Origin: Pigoraptor vietnamica
Lineage: Eukaryota; Opisthokonta; Filasterea
Length of the DNA: 27,743 bases
NCBI GenBank assembly: GCA_943704525.1
Contig: CALSCQ010002928.1
Location: 1-27,743 of the forward strand
Direction: 5' to 3'
The notes beneath the pieces are model-generated. The model worked only from the letters and a program-made list of their open reading frames with translations, was not told the origin of the DNA and made no database searches. Below are positions 17,149-27,743 of the stretch, one piece after another (within the stretch, counting starts at the first letter, position 1; the number at the start of each line of letters is the position of its first letter). Both the position numbers and the translations under genes were made by a program.

Positions 17149-19711
17149 CTAACCGTCCCGGTAACCAACGGGCACGCCCGGTGCCGGCGCATACAGCGGG
17201 CGGGTAGTTGACGGTCGTGAGCGCGTGACCGGAGCCGGCGTCGGCGACAGTGGCCGGCTGCCCGGCTGTACGTCGATGTTCACTGTCAGCGCCTCTGTCG
17301 ACGACGACGTCATTCGCTGCTGCGGTGGCGCGTGGCGCGACAGTCGGAGCGACGCCGAGCGCAGTTCGAACCCGCCACCGTCCGACTGCACTGGGTGGCG
17401 ACGACCGTTCACCTCACGAATGTCCTGACATATCGCGCACGGCCCGGCGCAGCACATGCTCCTGACCGAGTCGGTCCACCGGTCGCCCAATTGCAGCGAG
17501 CGGCGCACGCGAAGGCGCAGCATCAACATCCCGATCGCCGGGCAAAGGCACGCGACGCAGCAGAGAAAGAAGTCGAACACCTTGCCCGGCTTGGCGTCCG
17601 CAGCGGCGCTCCCCATCGCGCACGAGTGGCACCCACAACACACCGCCAGGCACGACTCGGGATCGTCCGCGCAGTCGCAGAGACCCGTCTTGTACACGTT
17701 GGGTGTAATCTGGCCGTCGCTGCCGACAGTGCCGTAGCGAGTGTCCCAGTCGCCGTGGGCGTTGGCCTCGCGAATGTCTTGTACGGCCGCGCACGCGGGA
17801 CAACAGCACGTCGCCCCCATTGTCGCGCACATGGACTGATCGATCGCGTACTTGCTCTGGACGTGCAGGCGGAGGAACCACCCCGACACGCAGGGGAAGA
17901 TGCACGCGGCGACGGCGCAGAAGAGCCAATCGAAGTTCGATTGGGCGAGGTCGCCCTCGGCCTTCGCAACCATCAGCGGATAGGCACAAAAGGTGCACGC
18001 GCATATCGACTCCTCCGCGTGGCAGCAATCGAACAGGCCGTACGTGTGCTTGCCGGTCGTCGCCGGCGGTTTCGTGTCGTTGTCCACGATGCGCACGATT
18101 GCGCCCGGTTGCGCAGTGAGTGTGCCCAGGTCGTCCGAGTCGATGACGTACACGTTCTCCTTTGACGACCCTGCGATTGCCAGTGAGTGTTTGAATTAAT
18201 TAGTACCAGTCACCGACGATCTCGCGCCATGTGTCAATGCCGCCGCGTCCATCAGTGGAAGGCAAGAAGACAGAACCATGCGGAACTGCACACTGAGAAC
18301 GTCCGGGAAGTTGACAAACAATCGATTAGATGAGAAGTGGCAATTAAACCGCTAACAATGACGGACGGACTGAGCTGTCAATAGAGCGGCGCCGGACCGA
18401 GACAGTGACATGCCCCACGCACGGCATGTCGGATCCCCAAACGCACCGTACACAGTGTTGGTTCGCATGCGTACGCGTTCCCCAATGTTCTCGACAGGCT
18501 TCCGCGTCCCAACAACATGGGCGAAGACATGCACGCCGGTCGCGCTCGCACAGAGTACTGTAGCAGCGACGCAGAGGTAGAAGCCCGCACAAAACTGAAA
18601 GTAGTCCGCAAACACAACGCTCTGGGTGAAGAGTCGAGCGTACAGGACAAGCACGCTGATCCCTAGGGCGACTGCAGTGCAAGGGGACCGGAGAATAAGG
18701 CCAGTTAGTCGATATGCAGTGTGCCACTAACACAGCCGAGATCTAGAACAAACTGAGTGACTCAAGTCAATGTTAACTTTAAAAACTCAAAAAGGCGTAT
18801 GGACCAAATGATGCGACCAGTACAGTTCCCCGACCTGCAACGACGCCCAGCGCACAAGCCACGAGGCCTGCCTTCTTCAGTGTGCCGGAGCTCGGCTCCG
18901 TCGGTGGCTCGCTCGCGCGGCGCCGCAAATAAGCAACGAAACCTGAAACGGCGGCGAACAAGGCGCTGGCGACGCTCGCAGAAATTCCAAGGCCGAAGTG
19001 CGACACCTTCCCAGCATCGATGATGACGACCCTCTCATCGTTGATATAGCCGTCCCACGAGAGCTCGAATAGGTCGCCGCAAGAGAGCGGCATGGGGGGG
19101 ACGGGCTCCTGTTAATTGCACAAACGCAAGCCGGCAGGGCAAGCTCAGTTAGCAGGGCATCCCGTTCGTTACTGCACGCGGCTGATCGTTAGTGCAAGAA
19201 CAGCCAGTGTACGCCGCGTGCAGTTCAGCTCAGTGGCCGCCGAACTGCCCACACTGAAAACGACAGCCTCGCATTGAACTCACACTAACTAAAGAGCCGG
19301 TCAGGCTCAAGCCTCGGCCCGGCTCGCCAATTAGAAACGAAGGATGACGCGCCTTACCTGCCGCGTGCAAAGCGTCTTGAGATTTGACTCGACGTATTCC
19401 CAGCTCGAGTACACTTCCCCGCGCTGCATGCGCTCATTTAAGCTCGCGATCCTGCGCTGCGCGGCGTCGATCCTCCAGTTAACGTCGTCTTCCGAAACGT
19501 TGCGCCCTTTTATCCACTCCATGAAATCTGCCAAGCCCGCCTGCGTGTCGGCCAGCTCCTGCTGTAGAGTGTTTATCATAATCTCCGCGCGCACCCATGG
19601 CACCGTTCCAACGGGCGACGCAACAGCGACCACCATCAACGCGAACGCAGCGAGCGCGAGCGCGGTCGCCGCAACGGCCGAAACCTTCAGCAGCATTCCG
19701 CGTGACTCCAT
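17149..19711 (-). CDS. Four-TM protein with two PLAC8 domains
   Basis: Four exons (19711-19358, 19108-18835, 18671-18447, 18170-17149) join in phase to 624 residues. TM1 is about residues 7-31, followed by a ~120-residue loop with a helical, heptad-like part (INTLQQELADTQAGL...AAQRRIASLNERM), one NVS sequon and two Cys (115, 128). TM2 is about 154-179, TM3 about 198-223 and TM4 about 232-262. Two PLAC8 domains follow: 326-419, ending CCCPACAAVQDIRE, and 444-536, ending CCAGPCAICQDIRE. The C-terminal tail is Ser/Pro/Arg-rich. PLAC8 (Cys-rich, membrane-linked) proteins include plant MCA/PCR/FW2.2 types linked to calcium, metal or size control. The exon 17149-18170 frame has no ATG before an upstream stop, so it needs a 5' exon, and exon 3 supplies the right phase. 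The exon 2 donor (GTCGGG) is weak. It could still be two genes. Confidence 0.75.
19171..19224. repeat. 12-bp perfect inverted repeat in intron 1 of the PLAC8 gene
   Basis: ACTGCACGCGGC (19171-19182) and GCCGCGTGCAGT (19213-19224) could pair as a GC-rich stem with a 30-nt loop. It lies in the 249-nt first intron (19109-19357). Confidence 0.8.
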
Positions 19712-20017
19712 GACATTCACGCCGGCAAGCGACAGCCCAGCTCCTGCGTTGCTTCCTTCAATTCACAAGAAAAATGGACAAAAATCGAAATGCGATTCGA
19801 CTTCAAGAAAAAAGTTCTGCGTGTGTCCAACCTCAATCAGTGTCAATGGGAGGTGTGAGGTGTCCATCAAAACACGGACACCCACCCCGGATTAAATTGG
19901 CACGATTGTAATGCCCTCGCTGTAAGAACACGTCATGCACTCTTCATGTACCCCGTACGACTATAAGCGAGTCTGCTGTTGCGTGTCGACAGAGCTCTTT
20001 CGCTCGTGCAAGCTTGC
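19712..20017. other. Compact divergent promoter region, PLAC8 gene / lipoyl synthase
   Basis: Only 306 bp separate the two start codons, so the genes probably share regulatory DNA. A TATA-like TATAAG sits near the lipoyl synthase side. Nothing else is recognisable. Confidence 0.65.
19962..19967 (+). promoter_or_regulatory. TATA-like element of lipoyl synthase gene
   Basis: TATAAG lies 56 bp upstream of the ATG at 20018, which would allow a very short 5' UTR of about 25 nt. It is supported by sequence and position only. Confidence 0.35.
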
Positions 20018-23286
<3,269 letters not shown>

Positions 23287-23593
23287 TGTGTGTTTGAGCG
23301 CTCAAGTTGGTCATGAGCGAACATGTACGTACTTTGTATATATATTTCTGTGGTGGTCACTTCGTGCGCAAGTGCCGAGTGTTTGTTATCGTAGCGAATG
23401 GAAGTGCCCACGACTGTTGTTGCTATCGCAGTGAATGGAAGTCGATATCGCATCTCACGGACTGCACAATAGTGTGTTCAGTTTTACATGCATATATATT
23501 TTACAGTTGCAAGTGGTATAAGTGTGCCACGCGCTAGTGCCACGCGCTAGTGCCGTTAACGGGGAAGAGTGCCGTTCGGTGTCTCTCTCGGCG
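23287..23593. other. Convergent 3' region, lipoyl synthase / unknown gene
   Basis: This region is relatively A/T-rich. It contains a 13-bp perfect tandem duplication (GTGCCACGCGCTA, two copies at 23523-23548) and two copies of GAATGGAAGT (near 23396 and 23432). No gene is seen. Confidence 0.6.
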
Positions 23594-24459
23594 TCACGAC
23601 GTGACTGTCAGGTCGACTGGCCGAATCGAGGGCATTTCTGTGCTCGAACGCGCCGAGAGTGCGCGCCTGTTGCGGCGCAATTGGTCGATGAGGTCTTGCA
23701 CGGCTTCGTCGAGGGCGTCGAGGTCTTCCCTCTGCTGTGCCGTGAGCGGGCTCTCGCGGAGAAAGTCGAAGAGGCCGCTGATGCACGTGACCGTGGTGCA
23801 CTCCTGCGGTTCGAAAAGGAGTGAAAAGGAGTGAGTTCGTGCGAGCGCGCGTTCTGAGAGCCGCTGTGCATGTCGGCGCCCACGCGTCTGAGTCTACCAA
23901 TCAACCCACCTCATCGATGGCGATCGCTCCTTCGTCGTACGCGAGAGTGGATTCGGAGTGGCCGAAGCTCGCGCTCTGCTCGAACACTTGCGTCCACGCG
24001 CGCATTTCGTGGCGGCGCGCGACGCTTGCAGGCCCTTTGCCACTCGCCGCCGGGGGCTTGCAACCCACTTTGGCGGAGGACGCGCACCCAACGAACCCGC
24101 AGACGCGAATGAAGACGTGCTCGCTGCGGGGTTCGGCGCCCGTGTCATCCTGCTGGCCGGGGACCGCGGGGCGCTCCGCCGGCATCCCGGACGAGCATTC
24201 TGCTATAGGGAAGAAGAGGTGAGAATTGGTATCCGGGCGAGTTTGCCCATTGGTTAGTGTGTAGGACAGTCAGCGGCACTAACAATGCCTGCACGGAACT
24301 CGATTACCCACCTCGGGTCATTGCGACGGTAGCCGCGGCCGCCTCGCATTTTGCCTTGCTGGCGAAGGGGGGGTTGCCGTCAGCAAGACGACCTGCGCTT
24401 CCATGGCGGCGGTTGGGGGTGGAGAGCGTCATGGCATCGCAGTCCGGCTGCGCGAGCAT
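23594..24459 (-). CDS. Unrecognised multi-exon protein (start uncertain)
   Basis: Three exons are joined by two introns with agreeing phases: 24459-24312, 24199-23910 and 23803-23594 (stop TGA). Both donors are GTGGGT and both acceptors are CAG, matching the other genes. The minimal model from the ATG at 24459 encodes 215 residues. The frame stays open upstream to a TAG just before 24600, so an earlier exon is possible; a candidate open frame lies at 24663-24946. The middle exon is Ala/Gly/Cys-rich (GFVGCASSAKVGCKPPAASG). The last exon has ECTTVTCISGLFDFLRESPL and an acidic amphipathic helix (AQQREDLDALDEAVQDLIDQ). I recognise no domain. It is supported by splice-phase consistency rather than homology, so it could be wrong at the 5' end. 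Confidence 0.42.
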
Positions 24460-24943
24460 CTTGCCGGCACGTGCGCTTGTCGCTGTGCGTCCTGCGCCGA
24501 CGTCTGTTGACGACTTTGGCGTGAGCACCCGACGGACGTTGCCTGCGGAAGAGATCCCCTGGGGCAAGGACCCTTCGACCGACGGAAGGCGAATGTCGGA
24601 CTACAAGCCCGGCCTCTTGGAGCTGTACCTCAATCTTACCCCGCTGTATTGCGGCAGTAAGCTGTCTGAGGTCACTTGTTGGGACGAACTCGTGTGAAGC
24701 CGGTTGAGAACACCGTCGTTTCGTCGGGAGATGAGAGCTAGCTGCAGTGCCCAGCTTAAATACGATGCGAGTGCCTCGGCCTCAGCTGTATCGACTTTCC
24801 ACTGTGATTGGAGAGGCCCGGCCCGATCTGCGAGCTCAGTAGGCGAAGCCGCATGTGCGACCTTTGTCACCGGAGCTGTCAAACTCGAGCGCGAGGTTTC
24901 TTCAGTTTGCCAGTGCGATCTGTTGTCGTCATGCATCCTGCCC

Positions 24944-24946
<3 letters not shown>

Positions 24947-24994
<48 letters not shown>

Positions 24995-25020
24995 TGTGTG
25001 TGTGTGTGTGAGTGTGTGTG
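24947..25020. repeat. (TG)n microsatellite
   Basis: A 74 bp TG run with two TGAG interruptions lies in the gene-poor region upstream of the unknown minus-strand gene. Confidence 0.96.
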
Positions 25021-25969
25021 GTCATGCATCCCGCACTGCGACTTTACGTTGAAGGGCCAACTGAGTGGAACAATTGTAGGACCAACTCACGAAACACTGA
25101 ATTGGAGACTGGCCCTCGGCGGACACCTCAGTTACTGTAATGGCAGAAATGGGGCGTCGACAGACAACTGAAACGGCATTTCGTTGGCACGCCGGGCATT
25201 TGACACAGTTAGTCTTGACTTCGCCTGCGCGGCCGGGCGGAAAACCAGTTTCCGGTCAGTAGGAGTATTGAATAAGGCCTGGTATCTGACTGCCGGTCGG
25301 CCGCCTACTGCCGAGCCGCCAGACTAAGTAATTGACTGTGGAGTCGGCCCGGAGGGCCACGGCAGCAGCCGCTGCCGCAGCCGGGCAGCCGAACTGCGCC
25401 GAGTTAGGCGGGCACCATTGTTCCATTGTATTCTGTCCTACTGCCAATTGTCCGCTCTGCACCGACTCCCTGTTGAGGCTTTGTGTCGTGCGAATGGCGA
25501 GGTGTCGGACAGGCGTTGCGGGTGACCGTCCTGACCACGGCATATACTAAATTAGGGGGGCTGTGTCGGCAGCTGTCCCGATGAATGGGCGATCGGAGTC
25601 CGGACATTCGTCAGCACCCGATCGAAGCACGTGGGGCCGATGGTGTCGTTTTTGCTGAAAAGCGGCACTACAATTCGCGGACATTGGCAAAGTCAGCGAG
25701 GCCTCAGCACGCAGAGAACGCACGCGTGTGCCACTTATGCGTTGTCGAGTTGCGGGAAGAACTGTGTGACTGGCACGCACGTCCGTGAGGCCGGGAATCC
25801 ACGGGTCTGGGCTGTGACAGCTGACGTCAGCGCGAGAGATGACAAAAAGGTTTCACCGTCATGCCCGTTTTCACAGTCAAGGCCTCGAAGACGTCAGTTG
25901 CGGTTTGTCCTAATTGGCACGCGTGTCGGCCGACTTTGTTCTCTTGGCGCGTCGCAGTCGCCGGGCCAA

Positions 25970-26239
25970 GACGGTCACCCAGAAGCACCGGCACCGTCGG
26001 CCCGCAACTCTCGGCTCCGTTGGCGCGTCACGGCAGCCAAGACGGTCACCCAGAAGCACCGGCACCGTCGGCCCGCAACTCTCGGCTCCGTTGGCGCGTC
26101 ACGGCAGCCAAGACGGTCACCCAGAAGCACACCGTCCCGCAACTCTCGGCTCAGTTGGCGCGTCACGGCAGCCGAGACGGTCACCCAGAAGCACACCGTC
26201 CCGCAACTCTCGGCTCAGTTGGCGCGTCACCGAGGCGGC
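25970..26239. repeat. 71/64-bp minisatellite, four units
   Basis: Two near-identical 71-bp units (25970-26040, 26041-26111) are followed by two 64-bp units (26112-26175 and 26176 to about 26239), each starting GACGGTCACCCAGAAGCAC. The 64-bp form lacks 7 bp (CACCGGCACCGTCGGCCC is reduced to CACACCGTCCC) and has TCAGTTGG for TCCGTTGG. A degenerate GACGGTCACCC recurs at 26299, so the array was probably once longer. Confidence 0.95.
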
Positions 26240-26558
26240 CACCATGCAGCACCCAAATTTAAAAAAAAACCGCGTCGCCTGAGTCTCAGGCGTGCCGAGA
26301 CGGTCACCCCTTCTTCCTCTAAAAGCACACTTGTCAGTCGAGCCGACTTTGTTTTTGCACACTGCATCTGCGACGCCCACCCAATATTTTTTTTTTTAAA
26401 CCCGGGCAGTGCAATTGTTGTGTGGGCGATCGCTGCAAGTGACCAAAGAAAATCAAGAACCGACCGAGTGGACTGTCCCTTCCGCTGCCCAACCGGCACC
26501 CCAATCGCAAGTAGAATTGACTGGACGACACTCAGCGGGGCAACTCGAACCCGCCTTC

Positions 26559-26659
<101 letters not shown>

Positions 26660-26670
26660 TGCACGCTCGC

Positions 26671-27705
26671 TCAAATGGCTCCCAATTGGCGCAAGTGCTC
26701 AATGCGCGCCTTGTCGTAGTGGACGATCGTCGACAGCACTTCCTCGGTGTGTTGTCCCAGCAACGGCGGCGGTCGCCGAATCGACGGCTTCGTGTCGCTG
26801 TACTTGACGGGGATGCCTGCAGCGTGGGTTGCACGTTAGCCTGTCGAGGTCCCATACTTCGGCACGAATGCGCACCGCTTCGCACGCGAATTGGCGAGAA
26901 GCGCACGCGTAATGTTGCGGTTCGGGGAAAATGAAGACACAAGGGCGCAGGTACTCCTGGCTCCTTCTAATAGAAGCGCAGTCACCTACGACGAGCACGA
27001 ACACACGAAGCGCTGCGCACTACGAACACACAGAGTGCGGCAGGAAGCATACACAGAGTGCGGCGCATTCAGCGAGCGCTCACCGGCCACCTTGACACGG
27101 CCTGCCGTCGGGTGCTCAATCTCACGCACCATTTCCCTATGAAGCACCTACGACGGAACGCGGGTGAGGAGGGAGGAAGAAACGAGCCGTTAAATGGACG
27201 TAACGGGCGAAGAAAGCCACCAAGGCAACGTAGCGACAGATACACGCACAAAGGCCCTTTGCAAGAGCAAGATGGACAACAAAGAAGCGATAACCCCCTC
27301 TAGACCGTCCTCTTCAACTTTCGCACGAAACACATCACACACAACGCACGGCAGAGGCAGACCACGTGCCGTCGAGTGACAGCGCACCTGCGGGTCGTTA
27401 TGTGCCTGCGCGACCGTGTTGATCGGCCCGTGCGCAAGCCCAGAGTGGCGCAGCCTGTGCAGCCACTCGTGCGTCGTGTGCTTCTTAAACACGCCGTCTA
27501 AAATCGCCGTGAGTTCCTTGCGGTGCCTCACGCGGTCGGCATTTGTCGCAAACCGCGGGTCGCGCTGGACGTCGGCGAGGTCCAGCAATTCGCAGAGAGT
27601 CTTGAACTGCCGGTTGTTCACCGCGCCCACGATCACGTGGCCGTCGGACGTCGGGAAGCCGCTGTAAGGGACAATCGACTCGTGCGCACTGCCCCACCGG
27701 CGGCT
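26671..27705 (-). CDS. Class III CoA-transferase, SUGCT-like, 3' part only
   Basis: Three exons on the minus strand, 27705-27388, 27147-27084 and 26816-26671, end at TGA; the 5' exons lie beyond the right edge. About 175 residues are visible. Markers are RRWGSAHESIVPYSGF, DGHVIVGAVNNRQFKTLCEL, GLAHGPINTVAQAHNDPQV, VREIEHPTAGRVKVAG and the near-terminal RRPPPLLGQHTEEVL, which is a hallmark of the CaiB/formyl-CoA transferase family. The order and spacing match the C-terminal half of human SUGCT, which moves CoA from succinyl-CoA to glutarate in mitochondria. The family's catalytic Asp would lie in the missing part, so the exact substrate cannot be set from this window. Phases agree at both joins. 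Confidence 0.93.
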
Positions 27706-27743
27706 CTGGAGGGAGCGCAGCGAAGGGTTAGGGGGAGAGAGGG

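Noticed and set aside
24248-24287. An imperfect inverted repeat (CATTGGTTAGTG / CACTAACAATG)
   Set aside because: It is short, has an indel and lies in a small intron; chance is an adequate explanation.
24257-24697. A 146-codon plus-strand frame opposite the unknown gene
   Set aside because: It has no recognisable motif, and the minus strand has splice sites with matched phases in the same place.
26257-26402. A possible small element bounded by TTTAAAAAAAAA and its complement
   Set aside because: The arms are simple A/T tracts, no target-site duplication is visible, and the right arm differs in its flank.
27715-27743. Telomere-like GGGTTAGGGGG at the right edge
   Set aside because: It is a single copy and, on the minus strand, it is the pyrimidine tract before the CoA-transferase exon acceptor.

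Overview
The window is nuclear DNA from a GC-rich, intron-dense eukaryote, most likely a free-living protist. Nine protein genes are packed on both strands. Nearly all are split by short GT-AG introns, exon GC is high, and TAA, TAG and TGA all end genes, so the code is standard. Introns and intergenic DNA carry many long (AC)n/(GT)n arrays. I cannot name the species. The mix of genes (mitochondrial lipoyl synthase, succinate-glutarate CoA-transferase type enzyme, arrestin-fold protein, PLAC8 protein, secreted M4 protease) fits a heterotrophic unicellular eukaryote, but that is inference.

Layout, left to right. A secreted M4/thermolysin-type metalloprotease (minus, 3' part outside the window) diverges from an RRM-GYF protein (plus); a ~350 bp (AC)n array lies between them. 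The RRM-GYF gene converges on a 14-exon ABCF2/Arb1-type ATPase gene (minus). That gene shares a ~1.1 kb divergent intergenic region with an alpha-arrestin-like gene (plus). Next are a poly-C run with a 10-N assembly gap and a 14-exon puromycin-sensitive-type M1 aminopeptidase gene (plus). It converges on a four-exon gene (minus) that I assemble as a four-TM membrane module joined to two PLAC8 domains. A ~300 bp divergent region leads to a ten-exon lipoyl synthase gene (plus). Then come an unrecognised three-exon gene (minus, start uncertain), about 2.2 kb of gene-poor DNA with a 71/64-bp minisatellite, and the 3' half of a class III CoA-transferase gene (minus) running off the right edge.

There is no operon-like logic. 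The genes are unrelated housekeeping, membrane and secreted functions, arranged as divergent and convergent pairs. Exon models were built by hand from GT-AG sites, phase agreement and family motifs. Every complete model has a total length divisible by three.

The most interesting points are the tetraspan plus double-PLAC8 architecture, the RRM plus GYF architecture, a 5' splice-site consensus that is almost always GTG (47 of 52 introns), microexons of 15 and 19 nt at catalytic motifs, repeated local tandem duplications of about 61-74 bp (one of which copied a 5' splice site), and a strong bias for introns to carry (UG)n rather than (CA)n in the transcript.
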